A stretch of DNA of 64,000 nt from Microbacterium sp. H1-D42 (GCF_022637555.1 NZ_CP093342.1:2480001-2544000), one strand, 5' to 3'; shown: positions 1 through 11,511, counted from the first letter of the stretch. Numbers and translations are program-made. The notes: generated by a model not told the origin, from the sequence alone.

Positions 1-13
1 GAAGAGGAGCATC

Positions 14-913
14 ATGAGCAAGCGCACAGTCCGAACCGCACTCGCCGCACTGGGGGTGCTGACCCTCGCTCTCACCGGATGCGCGTCGGGTGACAACGGC
101 GACGCCGGCGGTGACGGCGGCAGCGACGCCCAGACAACCCTCGAGAAGGCGCAGGAGTCGGGCACCATCACGCTGGCCGTGGCCTCCGAGCGCCCGTACT
201 CCTGGGTCGAGAACGGCGAGCCGACCGGCGCCACCATCGCCATGCATGAAGAGATCTTCAGCAACCTCGGCATCGACGACATCAAGGTCGAAGAGGTCGA
301 GTGGAACTCACTCATCCCCGGATTGAACGCCGGACGCTGGGACGTCATCAGCGCGGGAATGTCGATCCTGCCCGACCGCTGCAAGCAGGCCGCCTTCGGC
401 GATCCCGAGATCATGTACACGACGACGCTCGCCGTGCCGAAGGGCAACCCTCAGGGGCTGACCGACCTCGACTCGGTCGTGAAGAAGGGCGACGTCAAGC
501 TGGCCGTGCAGTCCGGGGCCATCGAAGAGGGCTACGCCAAGGAGCTCGGCATCGGCGACGTCACCAAGGTCGACAGCGCCACCGCCGGCCTCGAGGCCGT
601 GCAGTCGGGTCGGGCGGATGCCTTCGCCCTGACCGCCGTCTCGCTGAACTGGATGACCAAGGACAGCGACGATCTCGAGACCACCGACGCCTTCGTGCAG
701 GAGATCGACGGCGTCGAGCAGATCGGCGCCGGCGCCACGGTCTTCCGCAAGGAGGACAAGGACCTGCTCGAGGCATACAACAAGGAGCTCGCCAAGATCA
801 CCGGCGACGAGAAGTCGTACCTCGACCTCGTCGAGCCGTTCGGCTTCACAGCCGAGAACCTGCCACCCGCAGATCTGACGACGGACCAGCTCTGCTCCGG
901 CGACCTCGGCTGA
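14..913 (+). CDS. ehuB: Ectoine/hydroxyectoine ABC transporter, substrate-binding lipoprotein EhuB
   Basis: Binding protein of an ABC importer for the compatible solutes ectoine and hydroxyectoine, tethered to the outer face of the membrane. The first 22 residues form a lipoprotein signal ending in the lipobox LTGC (Cys23). A family 3 (polar amino acid type) solute-binding fold follows, with the EhuB-like stretch around 'SLIPGLNAGRWDVISAGM' and 'ILPDRCKQ'. A ribosome site (GAAGAGGAG, 2-10) precedes the ATG. It is the first gene of ehuBCDA. The promoter lies left of the window. Ligand specificity is inferred from family resemblance and operon order; a general amino acid binder is the alternative. 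Confidence 0.87.
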   Translation: MSKRTVRTALAALGVLTLALTGCASGDNGDAGGDGGSDAQTTLEKAQESGTITLAVASERPYSWVENGEPTGATIAMHEEIFSNLGIDDIKVEEVEWNSLIPGLNAGRWDVISAGMSILPDRCKQAAFGDPEIMYTTTLAVPKGNPQGLTDLDSVVKKGDVKLAVQSGAIEEGYAKELGIGDVTKVDSATAGLEAVQSGRADAFALTAVSLNWMTKDSDDLETTDAFVQEIDGVEQIGAGATVFRKEDKDLLEAYNKELAKITGDEKSYLDLVEPFGFTAENLPPADLTTDQLCSGDLG

Positions 914-923
914 CTCACACGTC

Positions 924-1649
924 GTGACCGAGAATCTCGAGGCGCTCCAGCGGGCGCTGCCCCACCTGCTCGACGGGTTGTTGATCACCGTCGAGCTCAC
1001 GGTGGGCGGCGCCCTGCTGGCGTTCGTCATTGCCATCGCGCTCGGCCTGCTGGCACGGTCAGGCAACATCCTGCTGCGCGGCTTCGCCCGCACGGTGATC
1101 GAAGTGTTCCGCGGCACTTCGCTGCTGGTGCAGCTGTTCTTCCTGTTCTTCGTGCTGCCGCTCCCGCCGTTCAATCTGGAACTGCCGCCGGTCTTCGTCG
1201 GCATCCTCGGTCTGGGGCTCAACTACGGGGCGTACGGGGCGGAGGTCGTGCGCGGCTCGATCAACTCCGTGCCGCGAGGCCAGTGGGAGGCGACGACAGC
1301 GCTCAGCCTGTCGCGCACGCAGCGCATGTGGCGCGTCATCTTCCCTCAGGCCTGGGCGCTGATGATCCCATCGCTCACCAACCTGCTGATCCAGTTGCTG
1401 AAGGGCACGGCGGTGGTGTACCTCATCACGATCGTCGACCTCACCGCGCAGCTGAACAAGCTCCGCATCGACACCGACGTGTTCTTCGCCTACTCCCTGG
1501 GGCTGGTCATCTACTTCGTGATCGCGTACATCCTCACCATCGCCATGAACGCCCTCGAGGCGCGTGCCAAGCACCGCCTCGGCCAGGGCACCCGGCTGCG
1601 TGAAGCAGTCGCCGCGCCCACCGTCGACGCAGAGGGGGACGTCCCGTGA
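924..1649 (+). CDS. ehuC: Ectoine/hydroxyectoine ABC transporter, permease EhuC
   Basis: Inner-membrane permease of the importer, HisM/GlnP type, 241 residues. Hydrophobic segments alternate with the EAA-like loop near residues 105-125 ('YGAEVVRGSINSVPRGQWEA'), which contacts the ATPase. It starts with GTG 11 bases after ehuB and its last four bases overlap the GTG start of ehuD, so the two permeases are probably translationally coupled. The C-terminal tail after the last membrane segment is longer than needed for the channel. Confidence 0.87.
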   Translation: MTENLEALQRALPHLLDGLLITVELTVGGALLAFVIAIALGLLARSGNILLRGFARTVIEVFRGTSLLVQLFFLFFVLPLPPFNLELPPVFVGILGLGLNYGAYGAEVVRGSINSVPRGQWEATTALSLSRTQRMWRVIFPQAWALMIPSLTNLLIQLLKGTAVVYLITIVDLTAQLNKLRIDTDVFFAYSLGLVIYFVIAYILTIAMNALEARAKHRLGQGTRLREAVAAPTVDAEGDVP

Positions 1650-2291
1650 ACGACGATCGAGTCATCTGGAACTGGGATCACGTCTTCGCCGCTCTGCCGG
1701 ACATGCTGTGGGCGTTCCTCACCGTCACGCTGTTCGTCACGGTGCTCGGCAGCATCATCGCCGCGGTGCTGGGGCTGCTGATCGCCCTGGCGCGCAGGAG
1801 CACGCCGCGTCCGGTCGCCGCGATCCTGACGTTCGTGATGAACTTCATCCGCATGACGCCGCTCGTGGTGCAGCTGCTGTTCGCGTACTACGCCTTCACC
1901 GCCGTGCCGCCGCTGACGCTGGGTGTCATCATCTTCGGCATCCACTACGCCACCTACATGGCCGAGGTGTACCGCGCCGGTATCGACGCGGTACCGCACG
2001 GTCAGTGGGAGGCCGCCACAGCCCTGTCGATGTCACGCGGACGCACGTGGACCGCCGTCATCATCCCGCAGGCGCTGCGCTCCACCCTTCCGGCGCTCGG
2101 CAACTACGTCATCTCGATGTTCAAGGAGACGCCGTTCCTCGCCGTCATCACCGTGACCGACATGGTCCGTGCCGCGCAGGAGTACGGTGCATCGAACTTC
2201 CGGTTCATCGAAGCCATCATCATGGCGGGGGTCCTGTTCCTCGTCGCCAGCTACCCGACCTCACTGCTCATCGGGCGATTGGAGAAGCGTC

Positions 2292-2308
<17 letters not shown>
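1646..2308 (+). CDS. ehuD: Ectoine/hydroxyectoine ABC transporter, permease EhuD
   Basis: Second permease, 220 residues, paralogous to EhuC and expected to pair with it as a heterodimer. The EAA loop reads 'YMAEVYRAGIDAVPHGQWEA'. It begins at a GTG inside the ehuC stop region (GTGA overlap) and runs 17 bases into the ATPase gene. The order B-C-D-A with overlaps is the usual ehu layout. Confidence 0.87.
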
Positions 2309-3107
<799 letters not shown>

Positions 3108-3119
3108 CGGTGCTGTGAA

Positions 3120-3153
3120 GCCGGCGGCAGCGGGGATGCCCGTCGCCGCCGGC
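3120..3153. terminator. Hairpin between ehuA and the converging 3163-4422 gene
   Basis: Perfect 9-bp arms (GCCGGCGGC 3120-3128, GCCGCCGGC 3145-3153) with an inner CGGG/CCCG stem. There is no T-run, as is usual for actinobacterial hairpins. It can fold in transcripts from either side. Confidence 0.65.
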
Positions 3154-3162
3154 TGCACGAGG

Positions 3163-4422
3163 TCAGCGCCGCAGCATCCGCACCGTCCAGATCACGAGGT
3201 CGGCGACCGCGTCGATGATGAGCAGGATGCCCACGCCACGGCCGATCCGCGACCGGCTGCGGCTGAACGCGATGCCGGTGGCCAACTCTGCCGTGCTGAT
3301 CGAGGCTCCGAGCAGCGGACGCTTGCGCAGGAATCGTGCGAAGCGATCGAGCGGCCGGCCGCGACGGGTCAGCGACGTCGTCTCGACGAGGCCGCCGAGC
3401 AGGAAGTCGCCGGCTGTGCGGCCCCAGCCCCGTGGGGTGAAGCGGCGACCGGATGCCCGATCGTCGAGCCCTGCGGAGATCAGCGTGGCGGGTACGCCGA
3501 ACGCCGCGATGAAGGCTTCGATCCGGGCTGTCTCCCCCACGACGCCGCCGAGCACCTCGGGCAGGCAAGCCCGCTGCGCGGCGGCGATGTCGATCGCATC
3601 TCCCATGTCGAGCCCGGCAAGCTCCTCGCCCGTGCCGTCGGCCTCGGTCAGCATCCGCCGATACACCTCGGCGCTCTCCGGCACCGTCATCGCGTCGATC
3701 TCGAGCACGGGTCGTGTGTGCTGTTCGGAGTTCGGCCAGATCATGGCCGTGCGCCCACGCGGTGAGGTGATCTCGACCCAGGCGTCGCCGTGCGCCGGCA
3801 GGTTCACCTCGATGATCGGACCGTCGGCGCTGCCACCGGAGACCGCCATGTGCGGGCGGTCGGTGCGATAGCCGTACAGCGACCAGGTGCCCACCTCGAG
3901 ATAGTCCACGCTCGTCTGCAGGATCTGCGCGGTCAGCCGCGCGCCCCACGGTCCGCGTCGCGAGAACTCCGCCACCTGCACCGGATCGACGGCGAACAGG
4001 TCCTCATCCAGCTCGGCATCGCCATCCGGCATCCCGAATCCCGCGAGGTCCTCCGGGGACGCCGCCGAGTCATCCAGCTGCTCGAACGCCTCACTGAACT
4101 GCTCGTCGAGTTCGGCATCCACCGCCTCGAGCGCATCATCCACGAACCCGAGGTGCAGCGTGAGCCCCTCAGCGTCGAACAACTCCAGCAGATGCTGGGC
4201 GGTCAGGTCGAATCGCAGCCTGCCATCCGCGTCGAGGGCGACGACATCGCCGCTGTCGGTGACCGGGATCAGCAGCACGGTCTCGTCGCCGTCGAAGCCG
4301 CGCACCGCGGCGAGCACCCGCTCATCGCGCAGGATGCGCTCAGCCGCCGACGTCGGGTCGTCACCGCCGCCCGAATCGACCGAGGCGTACGTGATCTGAA
4401 AGGCGATCTGTTCTGCTGACAC
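3163..4422 (-). CDS. Uncharacterised actinobacterial protein, 419 residues
   Basis: I do not recognise a named family. The N-terminal half is acidic and soluble, with a run of Asp/Glu-rich sequence near residues 110-145. The middle (about 150-240) looks like a compact beta-rich domain. The C-terminal 110 residues are basic and carry two weakly hydrophobic stretches, the last ('GILLIIDAVADLVIWTV') probably membrane-associated. It lies 9 bases downstream of the DUF6264 gene and is likely the last gene of an ispH-led unit. Codon use matches the chromosome. Confidence 0.6.
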   Translation of the reverse strand: MSAEQIAFQITYASVDSGGGDDPTSAAERILRDERVLAAVRGFDGDETVLLIPVTDSGDVVALDADGRLRFDLTAQHLLELFDAEGLTLHLGFVDDALEAVDAELDEQFSEAFEQLDDSAASPEDLAGFGMPDGDAELDEDLFAVDPVQVAEFSRRGPWGARLTAQILQTSVDYLEVGTWSLYGYRTDRPHMAVSGGSADGPIIEVNLPAHGDAWVEITSPRGRTAMIWPNSEQHTRPVLEIDAMTVPESAEVYRRMLTEADGTGEELAGLDMGDAIDIAAAQRACLPEVLGGVVGETARIEAFIAAFGVPATLISAGLDDRASGRRFTPRGWGRTAGDFLLGGLVETTSLTRRGRPLDRFARFLRKRPLLGASISTAELATGIAFSRSRSRIGRGVGILLIIDAVADLVIWTVRMLRR

Positions 4423-4431
4423 CTCTCGAGG

Positions 4432-5037
4432 CTACCCGGCAGGCGCTGTGGGCAGACTCTGAATGAACGCCGGATCACCCATCATCGGCACCGACACGCA
4501 CACCGAGACGAGCAGCATGGTCACGACGAAGCCGACCAGCGGAAGCCACCAGGCCGCGCGTCCGCGCTTGAGTCGCCGGAACGACAGCCAGGCGGTCGCA
4601 GCGTAGCCGACGACCATCACGATCACCGCGATCGTTCCCCACACACGGGCGGCTGCGAAGTTCGAGAACTCCCCCTCGACCCCGAGCATCTCCAGAGAGG
4701 TGCTCAGCGTGGTGGACAGATCCAGGAAGCCGGGGATCGACGAGACGACGTTGACCAGACCGAGCGCGAGCAGCACGATCGTGACGAGACGATTCATCGG
4801 TCCGGCGGCACGTGCGGGCGCATCCGACACAGCCTGTGAACCCGCCGTCCCGAGCGGCGCGACGGCGTGATGCGCTGGTGCCTGCGGAGGCATCGGTGCG
4901 AACTGCGAATGTGGCGTCGGATGCCCGCCCGCGGGGGCGCCCGCGGCGGCGTTCGGCTCCAACGGCGGCAGACCCGCCGCGGCGCGCTGCTCCTCGGGAG
5001 TCGCGTACTCGCCGTACTGCGGCCGATCCATGCTCAT
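4432..5037 (-). CDS. DUF6264-type membrane protein
   Basis: 201 residues. A Pro/Ala-rich cytoplasmic N-terminus of about 85 residues starts [11 protein letters not shown] and is followed by four predicted membrane segments. The start at 5037 is chosen because its ATG overlaps the ispH stop as ATGA, indicating coupled translation; a longer frame to 5259 would lie inside ispH. The family is common in Microbacteriaceae and has no known function. Confidence 0.7.
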   Translation of the reverse strand: MSMDRPQYGEYATPEEQRAAAGLPPLEPNAAAGAPAGGHPTPHSQFAPMPPQAPAHHAVAPLGTAGSQAVSDAPARAAGPMNRLVTIVLLALGLVNVVSSIPGFLDLSTTLSTSLEMLGVEGEFSNFAAARVWGTIAVIVMVVGYAATAWLSFRRLKRGRAAWWLPLVGFVVTMLLVSVCVSVPMMGDPAFIQSLPTAPAG

Positions 5038-6098
5038 GCGCGGACAGCCCGCCCGCCGAGGGCACGCTCGTCGCGCTTGCCCGTCAGGTCTTGGCGCAGC
5101 TCCTTGGGCAGCGAGAACATCAGGTCCTCCTCGGCCGTGCGCACCTCTTCGACGTCGTGGTAGCCCGCACCGCTGAGGGCAGCGAGCACTTCCTCGACGA
5201 GCACCTCTGGCACCGAGGCGCCGCTGGTGATGCCGACGGTGTTCACTCCGTCGAGCCACTCCTGCTTGACCTCTTCGGCGTAGTCCACGCGGTACGCGGC
5301 CTTCGCGCCGTACTCCAGCGCGACCTCGACCAGACGCACACTGTTCGACGAGTTGGCTGAGCCGACGACGATCACGAGATCGGCGTCCTTGGCGACCTTC
5401 TTGATCGCCACCTGACGGTTCTGGGTGGCGTAGCAGATGTCATCCGACGGCGGATTGTGCAGCTCGGGAAAGCGCGTGCGCAGGCGATTGACCGTCTCCA
5501 TGGTCTCGTCGACCGACAGCGTGGTCTGCGAGAGCCAGACGACCTTCGACGGGTCCGTGACCTGCACGGTGTCCGCCTCTTCAGGCGAGTTCACGATCGT
5601 GACGCGCTCGGGCGCATGCCCGGCCGTGCCCTCGACCTCTTCGTGCCCCTCGTGGCCGATCAGCAGGATCTCGAAGTCGTCGCGCGCGAAGCGCACGGCC
5701 TCGCGGTGCACCTTGGTCACCAGCGGGCACGTCGCATCGATCGCGTGCAGTCCGCGGTCCGATGCCGTGTTCACCACGGCCGGCGAGACGCCGTGCGCGC
5801 TGAACACGATGTGCGCGCCCTCTGGCACCTCTTCGACCTCCTCGACGAAGATCGCGCCCTTCTGCTCGAGTTCTGTGACGACGTGGATGTTGTGCACGAT
5901 CTGCTTGCGCACGTACACCGGCGAACCATAGCGCTCCAGCGCCTTCTCGACCGCGACGACCGCGCGATCGACACCGGCGCAGTACCCGCGCGGGGCCGCC
6001 AGCAGCACCCGCTTCGCACCGTCGACAGGGACGTCACGCAGCGGCGCGGTGCCCACGGGGCGGGGCATGCGAGGAACGGGCAGGATAACGGCGCTCAT
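5034..6098 (-). CDS. ispH: 4-hydroxy-3-methylbut-2-enyl diphosphate reductase
   Basis: Last enzyme of the MEP isoprenoid pathway. It reduces HMBPP to IPP and DMAPP with a [4Fe-4S] cluster. Three conserved Cys contexts are visible: '[11 protein letters not shown]', '[11 protein letters not shown]' and '[11 protein letters not shown]', together with the catalytic-site stretch '[15 protein letters not shown]'. The length of 354 residues from ATG 6098 fits the family; the upstream extension of the open frame is shadow of xseA. It diverges from xseA, and uppS, which uses IPP, is encoded 10 kb away. Confidence 0.95.
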   Translation of the reverse strand: MSAVILPVPRMPRPVGTAPLRDVPVDGAKRVLLAAPRGYCAGVDRAVVAVEKALERYGSPVYVRKQIVHNIHVVTELEQKGAIFVEEVEEVPEGAHIVFSAHGVSPAVVNTASDRGLHAIDATCPLVTKVHREAVRFARDDFEILLIGHEGHEEVEGTAGHAPERVTIVNSPEEADTVQVTDPSKVVWLSQTTLSVDETMETVNRLRTRFPELHNPPSDDICYATQNRQVAIKKVAKDADLVIVVGSANSSNSVRLVEVALEYGAKAAYRVDYAEEVKQEWLDGVNTVGITSGASVPEVLVEEVLAALSGAGYHDVEEVRTAEEDLMFSLPKELRQDLTGKRDERALGGRAVRA

Positions 6099-6186
6099 GG
6101 CCTCGAGTCTATCCGCGGGCGCCTTGGCAAGGGCCGGGAGCGCGCGCCGGACGACCGGCGTCGGCGGCATCCGGAACAATGGATGC

Positions 6187-7464
6187 ATGACCGTCTTCGA
6201 AGCCACTGCAGTCCCAGGCGAGCCGCCGCCGGCCGACTCGGTTTCGCCGCGCGAGTCATCCCCTGATGCCCCGACGTCCATCGCCAGGCTGAACGCCACC
6301 ATCCGTGACTTCGTCGCCCAGTGGGGAACCGTGTGGGTCGAGGGTGAGATCACGTCATGGAACCAGCGCGCCGGCAACATCTTCGCGCGCCTCAAAGACG
6401 TGAGCTCCGACGCGCACATCTCGATCAGGGTGTGGTCGAGCGTGCGCGCACGCATCCCCGGCGACCTCGCCGTCGGCGATCACGTCATCGCCGCGGTCAA
6501 GGCCGACTACTTCGTCAAGGGCGGCGACTTCAGCTTCATCGTCTCGGCGATGAAGCACGTCGGGCTCGGCGACCAACTGGAGAGGCTCGAGAAACTGCGT
6601 GCCCAGCTGCGCCAGGAGGGGCTGTTCGACTCGGCGCGCAAGAAGCCGCTGCCGTTCCTGCCGCGCTGCATCGGGCTGATCACCGGTGAGCGCTCGGACG
6701 CCGAGAAGGACGTGCACCGCAACGCCGAGCTGCGCTGGCCGCAGGTGCGCTTCCGCACCGAGCACGTGGCGGTGCAGGGCGACCGCAGCGTCGCCGACAT
6801 CCTCGCAGCGCTGCAGAGACTGGATGCCGATGACGAGGTCGACGTGATCATCATCGCCCGCGGCGGCGGCGACCCGCAGACGCTGCTCGGATTCAGTGAC
6901 GAGCGACTCATCAGGGCGGTGGCGGCAGCATCCACTCCCGTCGTCAGCGCGATCGGGCATGAGAACGACCATCCTCTTCTCGACGACGTCGCCGACCTGC
7001 GCGCCTCGACGCCGACCGATGCCGCCAAGCGCGTCGTCCCGGACGTCGGCGAGCAGCGCGCCATCGTCGCGCAGCTGCGCGCGCGAGCCACGACCCGGCT
7101 GACCCAGCGCATCAGCCACGACATCGCGCAGCTCGAGCAGCTGCGCTCGCGTCCGGTGCTGCGCTCGCCCGACCCGATCATCGAGCAGCGCGCGCAAGAG
7201 GTGTGGCTGCTGGCCTCACGCGGGCGCGACACCGTCACCCGCCGATGGGATGCTGCGCAGCGCACCACCTCCGAGCTGCGCGCCTCGCTGCGCGCGCTCT
7301 CCCCCGCCGCCACCCTCGCGCGCGGCTACGCGATCGTGCACCACGACGGCGGGCGCATCCTCACGGACGCCGCCGATGCCCCGACGGGCACAGTGCTGAC
7401 CGTCACCGTCGACCGCGGGTCGCTGCACGCACGCTCCGAAGGGCAGATCGAAGAAGGCGGATAG
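6187..7464 (+). CDS. xseA: Exodeoxyribonuclease VII large subunit
   Basis: Catalytic subunit of exonuclease VII, which degrades single-stranded DNA to oligonucleotides. It has an N-terminal OB fold ('[23 protein letters not shown]', here shortened to its core) and the catalytic domain with '[13 protein letters not shown]' and '[11 protein letters not shown]' plus '[27 protein letters not shown]'. A coiled-coil region binds XseB. ATG 6187 gives 425 residues. It is followed after one base by xseB. Confidence 0.94.
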   Translation: MTVFEATAVPGEPPPADSVSPRESSPDAPTSIARLNATIRDFVAQWGTVWVEGEITSWNQRAGNIFARLKDVSSDAHISIRVWSSVRARIPGDLAVGDHVIAAVKADYFVKGGDFSFIVSAMKHVGLGDQLERLEKLRAQLRQEGLFDSARKKPLPFLPRCIGLITGERSDAEKDVHRNAELRWPQVRFRTEHVAVQGDRSVADILAALQRLDADDEVDVIIIARGGGDPQTLLGFSDERLIRAVAAASTPVVSAIGHENDHPLLDDVADLRASTPTDAAKRVVPDVGEQRAIVAQLRARATTRLTQRISHDIAQLEQLRSRPVLRSPDPIIEQRAQEVWLLASRGRDTVTRRWDAAQRTTSELRASLRALSPAATLARGYAIVHHDGGRILTDAADAPTGTVLTVTVDRGSLHARSEGQIEEGG

Positions 7465-7465
7465 G

Positions 7466-7711
7466 ATGGAGGGTGTGACCGCGCCCAACGAATCACCCGT
7501 CGAATCACCCGTCGAATCGCTGTCGTTCGAGGCCGCGCGCGACGAGCTCGTGCGAGTGGTCGCCGAACTCGAGCAGGGTTCGCCCACCCTTGAGCACTCG
7601 CTCGCCCTGTGGGAGCGCGGCGAGGCGCTGGCCGCCAGGTGCGAGGAGTGGCTGGTCGGCGCGAAGCGCCGGCTGGATGCTGCACGTGCAGCATCCGATG
7701 GAGATGAGTGA
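7466..7711 (+). CDS. xseB: Exodeoxyribonuclease VII small subunit
   Basis: Small helical subunit (81 residues) that packs on XseA. The core '[19 protein letters not shown]' and '[14 protein letters not shown]' is typical. ATG 7466 with GAAGGCGG upstream is preferred over the in-frame GTG 7475, which sits too close to its own GGAGGG. The N-terminus holds a 12-bp tandem duplication (GAATCACCCGTC twice) giving [10 protein letters not shown], a likely replication slip. Confidence 0.92.
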   Translation: MEGVTAPNESPVESPVESLSFEAARDELVRVVAELEQGSPTLEHSLALWERGEALAARCEEWLVGAKRRLDAARAASDGDE

Positions 7712-8352
7712 TGAGCAAGCAGCCGACGGTCGTCGCGGGTCTCGGACGCCCTGAGACCCCGCAGGAGACCGCCGATCGCAAGGCCGAGTCGAGCCACGTC
7801 TACCGCTCGAGCCAGACCTTCCGCAACCTGATCGCGGCGCTGATCGTCACGGTCGCAGTCGTCGTCATCGTCGTCTTCGCCGTCCCCCGCGGCGAGCGCG
7901 TGCCTGCCCCCGAGATCGACGTCGCCGCCATCGCGGCCGATGTCGAGACGAGCATGCAGCGCCCCGCCCTCGTGCCCGATGCCGACGACTTCTGGCGCGT
8001 GAACGCCGCCGCCCTCGAGGGAGGCGCTGTCACCGTCTGGAACGTCACCCTGGCGCCGGCCGCCGACGATGAGCGCGGTTTCGTGCGCGTCGCGCAGGCG
8101 TTCAACGCCGATGTGGCCTGGGCGCCGCAGGTGCTCGGCGGCAAGGCGCCGACCGGCACGATCACCATCGACGGTCGCGAATGGGACGAGTTCAAGATCG
8201 GCAAGGCGACCGATGCGAATGTCTCGTACGCCATCGGCACCCAGGCCGGGCCCGACTACGTGCTGCTCTACGGTTCGCGATCCGCCGAGTCCACCGCTGA
8301 ACTCGCCGATTCCCTGTCCGCGCAACTGGATGACCTGGAGGAGGCCGAATGA
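7711..8352 (+). CDS. DUF4245 family membrane-anchored protein
   Basis: 213 residues: a short cytoplasmic N-terminus, one membrane segment near residues 40-58, and an extracytoplasmic domain. The fold family is DUF4245, known in actinobacteria next to xseAB and fumarase, without an assigned role. The ATG at 7711 overlaps the xseB stop by one base (TGATG), with GGAG upstream; a GTG codon directly before it is less likely. Confidence 0.82.
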   Translation: MSKQPTVVAGLGRPETPQETADRKAESSHVYRSSQTFRNLIAALIVTVAVVVIVVFAVPRGERVPAPEIDVAAIAADVETSMQRPALVPDADDFWRVNAAALEGGAVTVWNVTLAPAADDERGFVRVAQAFNADVAWAPQVLGGKAPTGTITIDGREWDEFKIGKATDANVSYAIGTQAGPDYVLLYGSRSAESTAELADSLSAQLDDLEEAE

Positions 8353-9020
8353 CGACGACGATCACACCCGCCGAAGCATGGCAGGAGATGCTCGACGGCA
8401 ACCGACGGTTTGTGTCCGGAGAAGCGCGGCATCCGAACCAGGGTGCCGACCGACGTGCTGAGATCGCCGAGGGCCAGCATCCGATCGCGACGTTCCTGGG
8501 CTGCTCGGACTCGCGCGTCGCCGCTGAGACCCTCTTCGACGTGGGGCTGGGCGACCTGTTCACCATCCGCAACGCCGGTCACATGGTGACGGACTCGGCC
8601 GTGGCGAGCATCGAGTTCGCCGTCGCCCTGCTCGATGTGCCCCTGTTGATCGTGCTCGCGCACGACTCGTGCGGCGCGGTGAGCGCGGCGGTCAAGGGCA
8701 CGGCGATCGACGCCGAGCCGATCCCCATGAACATCTGGAAGCTCATCGCCCCGATCGTCCCTGCCGCACGCCGCGTGCTGCACGAGACCGGTGGCACCTC
8801 GGTCGACGACATCGACCCCGAGAAGGTCGGGCGCGAGCATCTGCGCGGCACCGTCAAGGCTCTGATGCAGTCCTCCGAGATCATCAGCGATGCCGTCGCC
8901 GCAGGGCGCCTGGCCATCGTCGGCGCGAAGTACCGTCTGGTCGATGGCACGGCCGTGCCGGTCGTCCAGGTCGGCCTCACCGATACAGACATCCCCTCTC
9001 TCGCAAAGGAGCAGCAGTGA
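8349..9020 (+). CDS. can: Beta-class carbonic anhydrase
   Basis: Interconverts CO2 and bicarbonate in the cytoplasm. The zinc ligands and dyad are visible: Cys52-x-Asp54-x-Arg56 in 'GCSDSR', and His105 and Cys108 in 'AHDSCGA'. 223 residues, normal for the clade. It overlaps the DUF4245 stop (ATGA) and the fumC start. The neighbouring fumC and the downstream ppc suggest a role in supplying bicarbonate for anaplerosis, which is inference. Confidence 0.93.
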   Translation: MTTTITPAEAWQEMLDGNRRFVSGEARHPNQGADRRAEIAEGQHPIATFLGCSDSRVAAETLFDVGLGDLFTIRNAGHMVTDSAVASIEFAVALLDVPLLIVLAHDSCGAVSAAVKGTAIDAEPIPMNIWKLIAPIVPAARRVLHETGGTSVDDIDPEKVGREHLRGTVKALMQSSEIISDAVAAGRLAIVGAKYRLVDGTAVPVVQVGLTDTDIPSLAKEQQ

Positions 9021-10411
9021 CTGACACCGAGTACCGCATCGAGCACGACACCATGGGTGAAGTGCGTGTGCCCCTGAACGCGCTGTACAGCGCGCAGACC
9101 CAGCGTGCCGTCGAGAACTTCCCGATCTCGGGCTCTGGTCTCGAATCCACTCAGATCGCCGCGCTCGCACGCATCAAGAAGGCCGCAGCCCTCGCCAACA
9201 AGGAGCTCGGCACCCTCGACGGTGACATTGCCGACGCGATCGCGGCCGCTGCAGACCTGGTGGCCTCCGGCAAGCACGACGGCGAGTTCCCCGTCGACAC
9301 GTACCAGACCGGTTCTGGAACCTCGTCGAACATGAACATGAACGAGGTGCTCGCGAATCTCGCCACCGGCATCCTCGGTGCGCCCGTCCACCCGAACGAC
9401 CACGTCAATGCGTCGCAGTCGTCCAACGATGTCTTCCCGACGTCGGTGCACATCGCCGTCACACAGGCACTGATCGACACGTTGATCCCGTCGCTCGATC
9501 ACCTCGCCGTCGCCCTCGAGGCGAAGGCCGAGCTGTGGAAGGACGCCGTGAAGTCGGGCCGCACCCACCTGATGGATGCCACCCCCGTCACCCTCGGCCA
9601 GGAGTTCGGCGGCTACGCCCGCCAGATGCGCCTCGGCATCGAGCGTGTGCAGTCGGCGCTCCCCCGCGTCGCTGAGGTCCCGCTCGGCGGCACGGCGGTC
9701 GGCACCGGCATCAACACGCCGCTCGGCTTCCCGCAGAAGGTCATCGAGCTGCTCGCCGCCGAGACCGAGCTGCCGATCACCGAGGCCAAGGATCACTTCG
9801 AGGCGCAGGCCAACCGCGACGGCCTGGTCGAGGCATCCGGTGCACTGCGCACCATCGCCGTGTCGCTGACCAAGATCAACAACGACCTGCGCTGGATGGG
9901 CTCGGGCCCCAACACGGGCCTCGGCGAACTGCACATCCCCGACCTGCAGCCCGGCTCGTCGATCATGCCAGGCAAGGTCAACCCGGTCGTGCCGGAGGCC
10001 GTGCTGATGGTCTGCGCCCGCGTGATCGGAAATGACGCGACAGTGGCCTGGGCCGGTGCGTCCGGCTCGTTCGAGCTGAACGTCGCGATCCCGGTGATGG
10101 GCACAGCGCTGCTCGAGTCGATCCGCCTGATCTCCAACGCCGTGCGCGTGCTGGCCGACAAGACCATCGACGGCCTGGAGGCCAACGTCGAGCGCGCCGC
10201 CGCCTTCGCCGGCATGAGCCCCTCGATCGTGACGCCGCTGAACAAGGTCATCGGATACGAGGCCGCGGCGAAGATCGCCAAGCACGCCGTCGCCAAGGGT
10301 ATCACCGTGCGCGAGGCCGTGATCGACCTCGGCTACGTCGAGCGCGGCGAGATCAGCGAAGAGGTGCTCGACCAGAAGCTCGACCTGCTGTCTATGACGC
10401 ACGCCGGCTGA
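9017..10411 (+). CDS. fumC: Class II fumarate hydratase
   Basis: Hydrates fumarate to malate in the TCA cycle; an iron-independent homotetramer. The superfamily signature '[11 protein letters not shown]' is present, as are '[17 protein letters not shown]' and '[17 protein letters not shown]'. GTG 9017 overlaps the carbonic anhydrase stop (GTGA) and gives 464 residues. It is the last gene of the xseA-fumC chain and is followed by a long hairpin. Confidence 0.95.
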   Translation: MTDTEYRIEHDTMGEVRVPLNALYSAQTQRAVENFPISGSGLESTQIAALARIKKAAALANKELGTLDGDIADAIAAAADLVASGKHDGEFPVDTYQTGSGTSSNMNMNEVLANLATGILGAPVHPNDHVNASQSSNDVFPTSVHIAVTQALIDTLIPSLDHLAVALEAKAELWKDAVKSGRTHLMDATPVTLGQEFGGYARQMRLGIERVQSALPRVAEVPLGGTAVGTGINTPLGFPQKVIELLAAETELPITEAKDHFEAQANRDGLVEASGALRTIAVSLTKINNDLRWMGSGPNTGLGELHIPDLQPGSSIMPGKVNPVVPEAVLMVCARVIGNDATVAWAGASGSFELNVAIPVMGTALLESIRLISNAVRVLADKTIDGLEANVERAAAFAGMSPSIVTPLNKVIGYEAAAKIAKHAVAKGITVREAVIDLGYVERGEISEEVLDQKLDLLSMTHAG

Positions 10412-10442
10412 CGCTGCTGTCCGCGCCTGTGGGCTGACGCGC

Positions 10443-10510
10443 CTGCACACTTTTCCCCGCCCTGCACACGAATCCTCGGATTCCGTGTGCAGAGCGGGGT
10501 TTTCTGTGCA
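10443..10510. terminator. Long palindromic hairpin downstream of fumC
   Basis: The core stem pairs 10455-10475 (CCCCGC...AATCC) with 10478-10499 (GGATT...GCGGGG), about 20 bp with one bulge and one mismatch, followed by TTTT. Outer GCACA/TGTGC arms extend it after a four-base internal mismatch. It probably terminates fumC. One of a set of similar elements in this window. Confidence 0.75.
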
Positions 10511-10619
10511 TGGGCGTCGTGTCCGATTCCTCCTGCACAGTCTGCGGATCGTCGCGGGTTGTCCCCAGAGCAGGGATTTCCGGCGGGAGCAGGATGCGAC
10601 GTTGGTCAGAGTGGATGCC

Positions 10620-11456
10620 ATGCTCTCCGCCTCTGACACCATCGACCGCCTCGGCGGCATCGCGCGCAGCGCTCAGTTGTATGGGTTGGGTTTCGACCGT
10701 CGATCGCTCGCCACGTGCGTGGCGAAGGGCGAGATCCGGCGCCTTCGGCCCGGTGTCTTCGGTGCCCTGTCGCTGCCCGGCGACCTCCGCACTGCGGCTC
10801 AGCATGGCGGGGCGCTGACCTGTGTCAGCGTCCTTCGCCGAGCGGGTGTCTGGACCGTTTCCGAATCGGACGTTCCGCACGTCTGGCTGGGACCGGGCCG
10901 CCACTCAAGTGCCCACGTCGGATGCCAGTGCATCGACCACTATCAGAAGGGCCGCCCGCCGATCGGCGCCGCGTCCCTCGTCACCGCATTGCTGCATTTC
11001 CGTCAGTGCGAGGGGGACGAGGAGTTCTTCGCAGCGTTCGAATCCGCGTGGAGCAAGGGACTGCTGTCCAGATCCGAACGCGCTGCGGTACGGGCAGGTC
11101 TGCCAATGAGTGCCCGCTGGCTCGTGGATCTGGCTCGCCCCGATGCCGACAGCGGCCTGGAGTCGCTGCTGCGCCTGCGGCTGCACATCCTTGGCATTCA
11201 GCTGCAGTGCCAGGTGAAGATCGACGGCGTCGGACGCGTCGATTTCGCGGTCGCTGATCGGCTCATCATCGAGGTGGACGGAAAGGAGAATCACGACGGT
11301 CACAGCATGCGTCACAAGGACTTGGTTCGGGATGCTGCCGCTTCCGCCCTGGGGTACGAAACCCTTCGATTCGACTACGCACAGGTGCTCCATGACTGGG
11401 AGACAGTCCAACGAGCGATCGTGGGTGCGCTGCTGCGGTTGAAGGTGCACGCATGA
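10620..11456 (+). CDS. DUF559/AbiEi-like domain protein
   Basis: 278 residues. The N-terminus (about 1-50) resembles the winged-helix 'AbiEi antitoxin' domain ('GIARSAQLYGLGFDRRSL...GEIRRLRPGVFGAL'). The C-terminus (about 195-275) resembles the Vsr-like DUF559 fold, with 'VDFAVADRLIIEVDGKE' and 'HKDLVRDAAASALGYETLRF', where Asp, Glu and Lys would be nuclease residues. Such single genes are frequent in Microbacterium. No toxin partner lies next to it, so a toxin-antitoxin role is doubtful. The start could also be GTG 10611. Confidence 0.72.
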   Translation: MLSASDTIDRLGGIARSAQLYGLGFDRRSLATCVAKGEIRRLRPGVFGALSLPGDLRTAAQHGGALTCVSVLRRAGVWTVSESDVPHVWLGPGRHSSAHVGCQCIDHYQKGRPPIGAASLVTALLHFRQCEGDEEFFAAFESAWSKGLLSRSERAAVRAGLPMSARWLVDLARPDADSGLESLLRLRLHILGIQLQCQVKIDGVGRVDFAVADRLIIEVDGKENHDGHSMRHKDLVRDAAASALGYETLRFDYAQVLHDWETVQRAIVGALLRLKVHA

Positions 11457-11511
11457 CCGAGTTTGTGGATAACTCCAGCACGGTTCCCGACATACGGGTT
11501 AGCGTGGGCGG

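Noticed and set aside
10620..11456. A type IV toxin-antitoxin (AbiE) system
   Set aside because: Only the antitoxin-like domain is present, joined to a DUF559 domain; no AbiEii nucleotidyltransferase is nearby.
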